A DNA stretch of 16,443 nucleotides. Origin: Clostridiales bacterium (GTDB lineage: Bacteria > Bacillota > Clostridia > Christensenellales > Aristaeellaceae). Below the pieces are notes generated by a model. The model did not search any database. It saw nothing but the letters and a program-made list of their open reading frames with translations, and was not told where the DNA came from. The stretch covers positions 1 to 16,443 of the forward strand of contig SFFS01000042.1 in assembly GCA_004557805.1 (NCBI GenBank). Direction: 5' to 3'. Below are positions 1 to 6,767 of this stretch, in pieces (the stretch's first letter is position 1; each line of letters starts with the position of its first letter). The position numbers and the translations under genes were made by a program.

Positions 1-1
1 G

Positions 2-106
2 ACTGCGTGGGCCTGCCCCGGCAGGGGCGGCGCGCGCTATCTGGCGCGGCTCGCACAGACCGTCCAGAGCGCGGCGGAGCCGCCCGAAAGCGAGGCCGCG
101 CCATGA
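2..106 (+). CDS. C-terminal fragment of a probable phage endolysin (N-acetylmuramoyl-L-alanine amidase)
   Basis: Only the last 34 residues are in the window; the start lies upstream. The visible peptide begins TAWACPG and continues RYLARLAQTVQ before an acidic/proline tail. A Thr followed by Cys-Pro-Gly is typical of the last conserved block of Amidase_2/PGRP-type amidases, where the cysteine is a zinc ligand, and it is usually followed by a helix rich in Leu and Arg as here. These enzymes cut the MurNAc-L-Ala bond of peptidoglycan during phage lysis. The stop overlaps the next start as ATGA, so the two genes are translationally coupled, and a holin lies two genes on, which is the usual lysis-cassette context. 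The assignment rests on one short motif plus context; another zinc hydrolase is possible. Confidence 0.5.
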   Translation, partial: TAWACPGRGGARYLARLAQTVQSAAEPPESEAAP

Positions 107-381
107 TGCAGACCCTCCGCGACGGCTGGTGGCTGCTGGGCGCGCTGGCCGGGCTGCTGGCCTACTGCATGCGCATCGGCTGGAAAACGCGCGAAATCAT
201 GGCGCGCATCGAACGGCTGGAAAAGCACGACGGCGCGCAGCGCGGCGACATCAACGTCATCATGCGCGGCACCTACGCCACGCTCTGCGGCCTGAAGGAG
301 CAGGGCTGCAACGGCGAGGTCTCCCGCGCGCTCGATCTGCTGCGCGAACGCATTTACGACAAGGGCCGTTCCGGCCGCTGA
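103..381 (+). CDS. Small phage membrane protein of the lysis module
   Basis: This is a 92-residue protein starting at the ATG that overlaps the upstream stop by 4 bp; a longer in-frame start at 7 would run through the amidase end and is unlikely. One hydrophobic segment (about residues 8-26, WWLLGALAGLLAYCMRIGW) is followed by a charged, possibly coiled-coil stretch (REIMARIERLEKHDG) and a C-terminal block TLCGLKEQGCNGEVSRAL. Small proteins with one N-terminal membrane helix and a C-terminal 'GLxxxGCNG' block are common next to holins in clostridial prophages, where databases often mislabel them. The family resemblance is from memory. It probably helps lysis (holin partner or regulator). It is followed 12 bp later by the holin gene. 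Confidence 0.6.
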   Translation: MMQTLRDGWWLLGALAGLLAYCMRIGWKTREIMARIERLEKHDGAQRGDINVIMRGTYATLCGLKEQGCNGEVSRALDLLRERIYDKGRSGR

Positions 382-393
382 AAGGAGCTTCCG

Positions 394-612
394 ATGAACC
401 GTTCCCATTTTCTCCGCTGGCTCAGGGCCGCCGCCGTGCGCGCGCTGAAGACCATCGCGCAGACGGCCGCCGCCACGATCGGCACCGCGGCCGTTCTTTC
501 CGAAATCGACTGGCGCATGGCGCTGAGCGCCTCGCTGCTGGCAGGGCTGCTCTCGCTGCTGACGAGCGTCGCCGGTCTGCCCGAGGTGTCCGGGAACGCG
601 CCGGACGCATAA
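394..612 (+). CDS. Phage holin, r1t family
   Basis: This 72-residue protein starts at ATG 394, which has a good Shine-Dalgarno site (AAAGGAG, 6 nt spacing). The sequence closely follows the r1t-type holin pattern: an N-terminal basic helix (FLRWLRAAAVRALKTIAQT), a first membrane helix over AAATIGTAAVLSEIDW, and a second over MALSASLLAGLLSLLTSVAGLPE. Length and the two-helix layout are normal for the family. Holins open the cytoplasmic membrane at a set time so that the endolysin reaches the cell wall. It follows the amidase fragment and the small membrane protein and is directly followed by a terminator, so it is the last gene of the cassette. No integrase or other phage gene is visible downstream. 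Confidence 0.88.
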   Translation: MNRSHFLRWLRAAAVRALKTIAQTAAATIGTAAVLSEIDWRMALSASLLAGLLSLLTSVAGLPEVSGNAPDA

Positions 613-615
613 GAA

Positions 616-656
616 ACGGCCTCCCTCCGCATTTTCCGCGGCGGGAGGCCGTTTTT
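616..656. terminator. Bidirectional intrinsic terminator after the holin
   Basis: A 15-bp inverted repeat (616-630 against 638-652, one mismatch) has a 7-nt loop and is followed by TTTTT on the + strand. It begins 3 bp after the holin stop. On the - strand the same stem is followed by TTTCTT, so it can also end transcription arriving from the MATE gene. Confidence 0.9.
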
Positions 657-663
657 GTTCTCT

Positions 664-685
664 CCGGGCTGCGCCCGGCTTTTTT
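664..685 (+). terminator. Second GC-rich hairpin with T-run
   Basis: CCGGGC (664-669), loop TGC, then GCCCGG (673-678), followed by C and six T. It is an intrinsic terminator in tandem with the one at 616-656, and sits 3 bp before the end of the convergent MATE gene. It works only on the + strand because the - strand lacks a T-run there. Confidence 0.75.
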
Positions 686-688
686 GCG

Positions 689-2062
689 TCAGCTTTCCGC
701 ATTCTTCGCCTTGAAGCCGTAAATCCAGTTCGCTTTTTTATAGTAGATGAACAGCGTCACCGTACTCAGGCTCCAGGTGATCGGGTAGACCCAGTTGACG
801 ATCGCGATGCTCTGCGTCAGCGGCACCAGCACGGTCAGAAGCGTCACGCGCACGACGCACCAGTAGGCCAGCATCGTCGCCATCGGCACCATGGCGCGGC
901 CCGCGCCGCGCAGCACCGCCGAAAAGCAATGCGAAACGGCCAGCAGGCAATAGAACAGCCCGCACGTCTGCGCTTTCTGCACGCCGAAGGCAATCGCCTC
1001 CGGGTCGTCCGTGAACAGGCCGATGAGCGCCGGCGCGGCCGCGAACGTAATCACGCCGATCGCCTCGGCAATCGCCACCGAGCAGATCACGCCGAAGCGC
1101 GCGCCCTTCTTCACGCGCTCATATTCCTCTGCGCCGAGGTTCTGGCTGACGAACGTCGTAATCGCCGCCGTAAAGCACGTAATGGGCAGGAACGCGAACC
1201 CCTCGATGCGCGAATACGCGCCGCATCCCGCCATGGCCATCGCGCCGAAATAGTTGATGTTCGACTGCACGACGACGTTGGCCAGCGCGATCACGGAATT
1301 CTGAAGCCCCGAGGGCAGGCCGTAGCGGACGATCAGCTTGAGCATCTCCGCATCGAAGCGGATCTTCCAGAGCGATACGCGATAGTTCTCCTGCACGCGC
1401 GTCAGCCGCAGCATGCACAGGAACACGCTGAAGAACTGGGAAATGATCGTCGCAATGGCCGCGCCGCCCACGCCCCAATGGAACGCCGCGATGAACACGA
1501 TATCCAGCGCCACGTTCATCAGCGAGGAAACGATCAGGTAATACAGCGGGTGCCTGCTGTCGCCCACGGCCTGCATCACGCCCATGCAGCCGTTGTACAT
1601 CACCATGCCCACGCAGCCCGCGAAGTACACGCGGATATATTCCGTCGCCTCGGCGAGCACTTCTTCGGGCGTGTCCATCCAGATCAGAATCTGCGGCGCG
1701 AAGATCGAGCCGAACACCGTCAGGAACACGCCGGCCGCCAGGCTGAACGCCAGTGTCGTATGGATGGCCAGCTCCAGGCTGTGATCGTCCTTCGCGCCGA
1801 AAAAGCGCGAAATGACGACGCCCGCGCCCATGCAGATGCCGCCGAAAAAGCCGACCAGCAGAAACACCAGCGAGCCGGTCGAGCTGACGGCCGCCAGAGC
1901 GCCGCTGCCCAGCAGCCGCCCGACGATCAGCGTATCGGCTGTGTTGTAAAGCTGCTGAAAAAGATTGCCCAGAAAAAGAGGGACGGCAAATTTGATAATC
2001 TGCCGCCCGATCGAGCCTTCCGTCATTCGAATCTGCGATGATTTCAAGGATCTGTGCCTCAC
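689..2062 (-). CDS. MATE family multidrug/cation efflux transporter
   Basis: This 457-residue protein, of normal family length, has about twelve hydrophobic segments in two halves. The N-terminus MTEGSIGRQIIKFAVPLFLGNLFQQLYNTADTLIVGR is split here as MTEGSIG, FAVPLFLGNLFQQLYNTADT and IVGR, and is the classic clostridial MATE (NorM/DinF-like) opening. Such proteins export drugs or metabolites in exchange for Na+ or H+. The start is uncertain. GTG at 2062 gives the extra residues before MTEG that many relatives have; the ATG at 2026 is the alternative, and neither has a strong Shine-Dalgarno site. It lies 30 bp downstream of cysE on the same strand with no T-tailed terminator between, so it may be the third gene of the cysK-cysE unit. 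The substrate cannot be read from the sequence. Confidence 0.93.
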   Translation of the reverse strand: MRHRSLKSSQIRMTEGSIGRQIIKFAVPLFLGNLFQQLYNTADTLIVGRLLGSGALAAVSSTGSLVFLLVGFFGGICMGAGVVISRFFGAKDDHSLELAIHTTLAFSLAAGVFLTVFGSIFAPQILIWMDTPEEVLAEATEYIRVYFAGCVGMVMYNGCMGVMQAVGDSRHPLYYLIVSSLMNVALDIVFIAAFHWGVGGAAIATIISQFFSVFLCMLRLTRVQENYRVSLWKIRFDAEMLKLIVRYGLPSGLQNSVIALANVVVQSNINYFGAMAMAGCGAYSRIEGFAFLPITCFTAAITTFVSQNLGAEEYERVKKGARFGVICSVAIAEAIGVITFAAAPALIGLFTDDPEAIAFGVQKAQTCGLFYCLLAVSHCFSAVLRGAGRAMVPMATMLAYWCVVRVTLLTVLVPLTQSIAIVNWVYPITWSLSTVTLFIYYKKANWIYGFKAKNAES

Positions 2063-2069
2063 ATTCCAT

Positions 2070-2086
2070 GGGCCGCAGGGCGGCCC
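2070..2086 (-). other. Perfect 7-bp hairpin between cysE and the MATE gene
   Basis: GGGCCGC (2070-2076), loop AGG, then GCGGCCC (2080-2086). On the - strand it is followed by ATGGAATG rather than a T-run, so it is not a normal terminator. It lies 7 bp after the cysE stop and 7 bp before the GTG start of the MATE gene, and may stabilise the upstream message or modulate translation. Confidence 0.5.
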
Positions 2087-2092
2087 GATTCC

Positions 2093-2977
<885 letters not shown>

Positions 2978-2990
2978 TGCGTTCTCCCGT

Positions 2991-3917
2991 TCAATAAAGT
3001 CCCGAGGACAGATAGCGGTCGCCGCCGTCAGGCAGGATGACCACGCAGGTCTTCCCCTCGTTTTCGGGGCGCTTCGCCCATTCGACGGCCGCATGCACCG
3101 CCGCGCCGGAGGAAATGCCTGCCAGCACGCCCTCCCGGCGGCCGATCCGGCGCGCCGTTTCAAACGCCGCGTCGTTCGTCACGCGGATCACTTCGTCGTA
3201 AATTTTCGTATCGAGCACCTCCGGCACGAACCCCGCGCCGATGCCCTGAATCTTGTGCGGGCCGGGCTTTCCGCCCGAAAGCACCGGAGACGAATCCGGC
3301 TCCACCGCGATCACGTGCAGCGCCGGGTTTTTCTCCTTCAGATACCGGCCCGTGCCGGTGATCGTGCCGCCCGTGCCGACGGCCGAAACAAAGCAATCGA
3401 CCCTTCCGCCGGTATCCTCCCAGATTTCGGGGCCGGTCGTTTCATAGTGCGCCGCCGGGTTGGCAGGGTTTACAAACTGCCCGGGGATGAACGCGCCGGG
3501 GATTTCCCTCGCCAGTTCGTCCGCCTTCGCAATCGCTCCGGCCATTCCCTTCGCACCCTCGGTCAGCACCAGCTCCGCGCCGTAGGCGCTCATCATCTGG
3601 CGACGCTCAACCGACATGGTTTCCGGCATGACGATCATCACGCGATAGCCGCGCGCGGCGGCCATGGCGCACAGGCCGATGCCCGTATTGCCGCTCGTCG
3701 GCTCAATGACGACGGAATCGCGCGTCAGCACGCCGCGCTCCTGCGCGTCGTCGAGCATCTTGCGCGCGACGCGATCCTTCACGCTCCCCGCGGGATTCAG
3801 GTATTCCAGCTTGGCAAGGAGCCTCGCCTTCAGGCCGAGCGACTCCTCCAGGCGCGTCATTTCCAGAAGCGGCGTGCGGCCGACCAGCTGATCGGCGGAC
3901 GCATAGATTTTCGTCAT
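2991..3917 (-). CDS. cysK: Cysteine synthase (O-acetylserine sulfhydrylase)
   Basis: This 308-residue PLP enzyme converts O-acetylserine and sulfide to cysteine in the cytoplasm. Visible motifs are the PLP lysine K47 in NPAGSVKDR, the substrate loop TSGNTG (74-79), the phosphate-binding GTGGT (181-185), and the GISSGAA block (268 on) that holds the pyridine nitrogen. Length and order are those of CysK/CysM, and the MTKIYxSxxxLVGRTPLLE opening favours CysK. ATG 3917 is preceded by AGGGAT. It is the first gene of a cysK-cysE(-MATE) unit and has a clear sigma-A promoter 30-60 bp upstream. The leader is too short to hold a T-box or SAM riboswitch, so control is more likely by a DNA-binding regulator. 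Confidence 0.96.
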   Translation of the reverse strand: MTKIYASADQLVGRTPLLEMTRLEESLGLKARLLAKLEYLNPAGSVKDRVARKMLDDAQERGVLTRDSVVIEPTSGNTGIGLCAMAAARGYRVMIVMPETMSVERRQMMSAYGAELVLTEGAKGMAGAIAKADELAREIPGAFIPGQFVNPANPAAHYETTGPEIWEDTGGRVDCFVSAVGTGGTITGTGRYLKEKNPALHVIAVEPDSSPVLSGGKPGPHKIQGIGAGFVPEVLDTKIYDEVIRVTNDAAFETARRIGRREGVLAGISSGAAVHAAVEWAKRPENEGKTCVVILPDGGDRYLSSGLY

Positions 3918-3949
3918 GCGGCAACATCCCTTTTTTTGCGTTTCTGTTT

Positions 3950-3978
3950 ATTTTAGCACGACTGCGGACCGGCTGCAA
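3950..3978 (-). promoter_or_regulatory. Sigma-A promoter of cysK
   Basis: On the - strand TTGCAG (3973-3978) and TAAAAT (3950-3955) are separated by exactly 17 bp, with TGC just before the -10 (extended -10 like). It sits 33 bp upstream of the cysK start. Confidence 0.8.
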
Positions 3979-4020
3979 GTAGCCGCGTCCGTTTTTCGCA
4001 ACTCAGGCTGTAGCCGCGTC
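3979..4020. promoter_or_regulatory. Two 11-bp direct repeats, 31 bp apart: candidate operator
   Basis: GTAGCCGCGTC occurs at 3979-3989 and again, identical, at 4010-4020. The spacing of 31 bp start to start is about three helical turns, so both copies face the same side of the DNA. The first copy abuts the cysK -35 box and the second lies towards the divergent AraC-type gene. This is what an AraC-family or dimeric activator site would look like; the binding protein is inferred. Confidence 0.45.
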
Positions 4021-4070
4021 AAACATAGGTTACAGGAAGCGCCGAGAGAACAGTCAGGGGAAAGGTGGAG

Positions 4071-4085
4071 ATTTGCGAAGCAAAT
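4071..4085 (+). other. Perfect hairpin over the AraC-type start codon
   Basis: ATTTGC, loop GAA, GCAAAT: a 6-bp stem that contains the proposed TTG start (4073) in its left arm. It may lower or modulate initiation. It is short and AT-rich, so the effect is uncertain. Confidence 0.4.
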
Positions 4086-4384
4086 ATAACCTGACCTTGG
4101 AGAGCGTCTCGCGCCGGTTCCTCATCAGCGGCAGCACGCTGGCCAAATCGTTCCGGCGGCAGATGGGCATCACGCTGCACCGCTACGTCGTCAAGCGGCG
4201 CATGAACGCGGCGCATCAGCTGCTGGCGGAGGGCGCGCCGCCCTCGCAGGTTTACGGCATGGTAGGCTATTCGGACTATTCCGCGTTCTATCGCGCGTTC
4301 CAGAACGAATTCGGCTACGGGCCGCGCATGGCTGGCGCGCAGTTTCCTCCAAAAAGCGCGGAAATGTTCATAGTTTCTTCATGA
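4073..4384 (+). CDS. AraC-type DNA-binding domain-only protein
   Basis: This 103-residue protein is almost entirely one AraC/XylS DNA-binding domain. The first helix-turn-helix is ESVSRRFLISGSTLAKSFRRQMG, read here as ESVSRRFLISG plus STLAKSFRRQMG; it is followed by the linker YVVKRRMNAAHQLLAEG and the second helix-turn-helix SQVYGMVGYSDYSAFYRAF, ending in NEFGYGPR. The ligand-binding half of full-length family members is absent, so it is either a small stand-alone regulator (compare MarA/SoxS) or a remnant. No in-frame ATG exists; the frame is open back to a stop at 3980. The TTG start has AAAGGTGGAG just upstream, but other starts are possible. It is divergent from cysK, and a candidate operator lies between them. 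Confidence 0.72.
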   Translation: MRSKYNLTLESVSRRFLISGSTLAKSFRRQMGITLHRYVVKRRMNAAHQLLAEGAPPSQVYGMVGYSDYSAFYRAFQNEFGYGPRMAGAQFPPKSAEMFIVSS

Positions 4385-4409
4385 CGAGTTCATTTGCGGG
4401 CTGTATACT
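4381..4409 (+). promoter_or_regulatory. Orphan sigma-A promoter downstream of the AraC-type gene
   Basis: ATGACG (4381-4386) and TATACT (4404-4409) are separated by 17 bp. No recognised gene follows on the + strand; a terminator-like hairpin stands about 90 bp further on. Confidence 0.55.
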
Positions 4410-4415
4410 CGCCTC

Positions 4416-4545
4416 ATCAACAGGAAGGGAATGATGCAGCAGAGAACGGAACAGACGAGACCACCTTCATGTGAGATACTCTTCCTTTCATTTTTTCAGA
4501 AAAGCAGCGTCCGGCTTGAGCACCCGGGCGCTGCTTTCGTCTTTC
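4416..4545 (+). ncRNA. Candidate short RNA between orphan promoter and terminator
   Basis: A transcript from the promoter at 4381-4409 would start near 4416 and end at the strong hairpin at 4501-4537, giving about 130 nt. It contains AGGAAGGGA just before two ATGs (4431 and 4434). The reading frame from there has no stop before the hairpin and runs antisense into the phasin-like gene, so it does not look like a complete small protein. It could be a small RNA or leader, or the 5' end of a gene lost by deletion. I recognise no known RNA family. Confidence 0.3.
4501..4541. terminator. Strong 14-bp hairpin, probably bidirectional terminator
   Basis: The left arm 4501-4514 pairs with the right arm 4524-4537 over 14 bp, with one G-T pair and a 9-nt loop. 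On the + strand CGTCTTTCTGTT follows. On the - strand the right arm runs into TTTTCT, so it can also end the phasin-like transcript. Confidence 0.65.
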
Positions 4546-4579
4546 TGTTATTCTGCTGTAAAGACAGGGGCCGCGCATT

Positions 4580-4604
4580 TTTTTCCGCGCCCTGCGCGGA
4601 AAAA
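4580..4604 (-). terminator. Hairpin directly after the phasin-like gene
   Basis: TTTTTCCGCGC (4580-4590), loop CCT, GCGCGGAAAAA (4594-4604): an 11-bp perfect stem starting 2 bp after the gene's stop. It lacks a T-run downstream on the - strand, so it may act as a 3' stabiliser, with the hairpin at 4501-4537 as the true terminator. Confidence 0.45.
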
Positions 4605-4606
4605 CT

Positions 4607-4993
4607 TTACTCGCCGCCCTCGGCGGAATCCGTATTCTCGTCCTGCGCGGGCTTATCCTGCGCGGACTCGTCCGGCTTCGCGGCCTTCTGCATGTTCATC
4701 AGCTTTTCCAGCAGCGCGGCGCGCTCCTCGGGCGTCATGCTGTCCAGATCGACGTCCGTTTTTTCCCGGCGGCACGCTTCGCAGAATTCGTCGAATTTTT
4801 GCTGCGCCTTCTGCTGCAAGTCCCCGCCGGCTTCCATTCCGTCGCGGAAAACCGCGCGGCCCTTCTCCACCAGTTCGTCCATGCATTCGCGGCCTTTGCC
4901 GGAAATGAATTCATCCACGCATTCCACACCCTTGGCGACGGCTCCGATGCCCGCCAGCGCGATGCGCTTGAGCGCGCTTTCTTTTTCGCTCAT
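4607..4993 (-). CDS. Phasin-like small helical protein
   Basis: This 128-residue protein starts at ATG 4993 with a strong AAAGGAGG site. It opens MSEKESALKRIALAGIGAVAKGVECVDEFISGKG, here read as an amphipathic helix (ALKRIALAGIGAVAKGVE), followed by long charged helices (ELVEKGRAVFRDGMEAGGDL, QQKAQQKFDEFCEACRREK). The tail is very acidic and low-complexity (ESAQDKPAQDENTDSAEGGE). The 'LxKxxLAGIGAVAxxxE' opening is typical of the small proteins annotated as phasin superfamily in Clostridia. Their function there is unclear, and there is no polyhydroxyalkanoate synthase nearby. It has its own promoter just downstream of the AI-2E-family gene. The name is a resemblance, not a demonstrated role. 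Confidence 0.72.
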   Translation of the reverse strand: MSEKESALKRIALAGIGAVAKGVECVDEFISGKGRECMDELVEKGRAVFRDGMEAGGDLQQKAQQKFDEFCEACRREKTDVDLDSMTPEERAALLEKLMNMQKAAKPDESAQDKPAQDENTDSAEGGE

Positions 4994-5026
4994 GGCAAAA
5001 CGCCTCCTTTTGATGTTCTCCTCCAT

Positions 5027-5055
5027 ATTATAGGCCGGCTTCGCCGGAAAAACAA
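5027..5055 (-). promoter_or_regulatory. Promoter of the phasin-like gene
   Basis: TATAAT (5027-5032, - strand) matches the -10 consensus exactly and TTGTTT (5050-5055) is the -35, with 17 bp between. The spacer contains the inverted repeat CCGGC-GAA-GCCGG. The -10 lies 34 bp before the start codon. Confidence 0.7.
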
Positions 5056-5070
5056 GCGCGATCTGTCCCG

Positions 5071-6249
5071 CTATTCCTGCCCGGCCTTTTTCATGAACTC
5101 CAGATACAGGCTGTACAGCACCGCGCAGACGGGAACGCTCAGCAGCATTCCCCATACGCCGAACGCCTCTCCGCCGATCGTAACGGCCATCAGCACAAGA
5201 ATTCCCGGAAGCCCGACGGATTTCCCGACGACCTTCGGATAGATCAGGTTGCCCTCCACCTGCTGCAAAATCAGCAGAAAAATTACGAACCACACGGCCT
5301 TCACAGGCTCCGCCAACACAATCAGAAGCGCGCCGAGGCCGCCGCCCAGCCACGCGCCGAAAACGGGAATCAGCGCGGTTACGCCGACGAAAGCGGAAAC
5401 CGCGCCCGCGTAGGGAATCCGCAGAATCAGCATGCCGAGAAAGCACAGCACGCCGATGATTACCGCCTCGGTCAGCTGGCCGCCGACAAAATTCGCAAAC
5501 GTCCGGTTGGTCTCCGCCGCAATGTGCAGAATCCGCCGCGCTTTTTCGGGCGGCAGAACCGTCTCCGTCAGCCTTTTCATGTGCGCCGCGGCCGCTTCTT
5601 TTTTCGCGAGCAGATACAGCGCGAAAACAAACGCAAGCGCAATATCCACCACGCCCGACAGCAGCGACGTCGCCGCGCCCAGCGTCACGTTCAGGATTCC
5701 GCTCCCCTCGCTGTTGAGGAATGCGGTGATATTCTCGATCAGCGAATCGGAATCCACAGCGTATTCGGGCAGAACGACGTTATACTTCGCGCCGAAGCGC
5801 ACGATCCCGCTCCACCAGCCGCCGATTTCCTCGACATAGGCCGGGAGATTTGCGATCAGCTCCTCGCCCGACTGGCGCAGGCTCGGCAGCATCATGAACG
5901 CCGCCGCGAACAGAATCCCCAGCACGACGACGACGCTCAGCGCCAGACATACCGGCCGCGCCAGCTTCACGCCCCTTCCCCGCGCAATTTTCTTCCATTC
6001 GTTTTCCAGCGGCCGCATGACGACGTTGATGAGGAACGCTATCGCGCCGCCGAGAAGAAACGGCGAAAGCAGCGCCTGCGCTTTGCCAAGAACGTGCAGA
6101 ACGCCGTCGATATTCGCCAGCGCCCACGCAAACGCGATCAGCGCCAGCAGCATGCGGAAAATGCGGCGCAGCTGATTTTCGTCCGTCCCTGCGTCCTTCC
6201 GCGCCGGGACCGCGTCTTTGCCGCCTTGATCCGCCTTCGGAGCTTTCAT
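5071..6249 (-). CDS. AI-2E family transporter (PerM/YdiK-like membrane protein)
   Basis: This 392-residue protein has a charged N-terminal tail (about 1-30) and then seven to eight membrane segments. Recognisable blocks are LLSPFLLGGAIAFLINVVM with RPLE in the first third, a long soluble stretch (about 125-190), and the C-terminal half with FVGGQLTEAVIIGVLCFLGM, YAGAVSAFVGVTALIPVFG and LLILQQVEGNLIYPKVVGK. The QxVExNxxxPxxxGxxxGL pattern and final GGxxFGxxGxLLxVP block define the family. Members export autoinducer-2 or act as Na+/H+ antiporters; most are uncharacterised, so the substrate is open. ATG 6249 has GGGAGG upstream. The gene lies 27 bp beyond the tRNA terminator with no separate strong promoter visible, so it may depend on read-through from the tRNA promoter. 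Confidence 0.93.
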   Translation of the reverse strand: MKAPKADQGGKDAVPARKDAGTDENQLRRIFRMLLALIAFAWALANIDGVLHVLGKAQALLSPFLLGGAIAFLINVVMRPLENEWKKIARGRGVKLARPVCLALSVVVVLGILFAAAFMMLPSLRQSGEELIANLPAYVEEIGGWWSGIVRFGAKYNVVLPEYAVDSDSLIENITAFLNSEGSGILNVTLGAATSLLSGVVDIALAFVFALYLLAKKEAAAAHMKRLTETVLPPEKARRILHIAAETNRTFANFVGGQLTEAVIIGVLCFLGMLILRIPYAGAVSAFVGVTALIPVFGAWLGGGLGALLIVLAEPVKAVWFVIFLLILQQVEGNLIYPKVVGKSVGLPGILVLMAVTIGGEAFGVWGMLLSVPVCAVLYSLYLEFMKKAGQE

Positions 6250-6275
6250 GCCGTTTCGCCTCCCATACCGATATT

Positions 6276-6305
6276 AAAAAAATAACCCCTGTGGTACCAC
6301 AGGGG
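6276..6305 (-). terminator. Terminator of the tRNA unit
   Basis: A 20-bp perfect palindrome (6286-6305, arms CCCCTGTGG / CCACAGGGG around TA) is followed on the - strand by TTATTTTTTT. It lies 7 bp after tRNA-Glu. Confidence 0.92.
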
Positions 6306-6312
6306 CCTTCAG

Positions 6313-6385
6313 CACCTCCGACGGGATTCGAACCCGTGTTACCGCCTTGAGAGGGCGATGTCCTAGGCCTCTAGACCACGGAGGC
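6313..6385 (-). tRNA. tRNA-Glu (anticodon CTC)
   Basis: A 73-nt cloverleaf on the - strand: acceptor GCCTCCG / CGGAGGT, T arm ACGGG-TTCGAAT-CCCGT, anticodon stem TCGCC / GGCGG with loop CTCTCAA giving anticodon CTC (codon GAG). The GGCGGTAACACGGG block is typical of tRNA-Glu. The 3' CCA is not encoded. It is second in a Gln-Glu pair, 11 bp after tRNA-Gln. Confidence 0.96.
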
Positions 6386-6396
6386 AAATAAAAAAG

Positions 6397-6467
6397 CAGG
6401 GGAACTAGGATTCGAACCTAGACTATACGAGTCAGAGTCGCAGGTGCTGCCGTTACACCATTCCCCT
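6397..6467 (-). tRNA. tRNA-Gln (anticodon CTG)
   Basis: A 71-nt cloverleaf on the - strand: acceptor AGGGGAA / TTCCCCT, D-arm GTGTAACGGCAGCAC, anticodon stem TGCGA / TCGTA with loop CTCTGAC (anticodon CTG, codon CAG), T arm CTAGG-TTCGAAT-CCTAG. CCA is not encoded. It is the first gene after a consensus promoter. Confidence 0.96.
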
Positions 6468-6510
6468 ACAGCGTTCCGTTCGCGCTTGAACCGCTCACCG
6501 AACGAGTGAT

Positions 6511-6539
6511 ATTATAGCGCGTTCTGCCCCTCCTGTCAA
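6511..6539 (-). promoter_or_regulatory. Perfect consensus sigma-A promoter for the tRNA pair
   Basis: TTGACA (6534-6539) and TATAAT (6511-6516) on the - strand are both exact consensus hexamers with 17-bp spacing, 44 bp upstream of tRNA-Gln. This is as strong a promoter as the sequence can show, as expected for stable RNA. Confidence 0.95.
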
Positions 6540-6716
6540 CACCTTTTTTGGATTTTTTGCAAAAAACTTCATTTTCCGCTTTTCTGCCGCTTCTTCGCGC
6601 CCCACGGGCACCGAAAGAGGAAGCGGCGGCGGCCTGAGCGGATTTTTCGCCGGCTCGGCAAGGGAAATCGAGGGTTCAGCGGGGATGTTCCGCTTTTTCC
6701 CAACGCGGAAACGGCG

Positions 6717-6738
6717 GAAAAAACGGCGCGGCAGCGCC
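6717..6738 (-). terminator. Terminator downstream of the rluB unit
   Basis: On the - strand GGCGC (6734-6738), loop TGCC, GCGCC (6725-6729), then GTTTTTT. It lies 30 bp past the stop of the decayed gene and is the first good terminator after rluB. Confidence 0.75.
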
Positions 6739-6767
6739 TCGGGAATTTTCCAGACACGCCCGGCCGT

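Noticed and set aside
929..2041. 370-codon + strand frame opposite the MATE gene
   Set aside because: Antisense shadow of the MATE gene; composition dominated by Arg, His, Ala and Gln, no motif, no ribosome site.
3918..3949. T-box or SAM riboswitch in front of cysK
   Set aside because: The leader between promoter and start is only about 25-30 nt, too short for any known sulfur-related riboswitch or T-box.
4431..5033. 200-codon + strand ORF starting at a good Shine-Dalgarno site
   Set aside because: Most of it is antisense to the phasin-like gene, which has its own promoter and ribosome site. Its Ser/Phe-rich translation shows no domain. Only the promoter and first part were kept, as a possible RNA.
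5032..5048. Hairpin CCGGC-GAA-GCCGG as terminator of the AI-2E-family gene
   Set aside because: No T-run follows on the - strand; it lies in the spacer of the phasin-like promoter, so transcription may simply continue through it.
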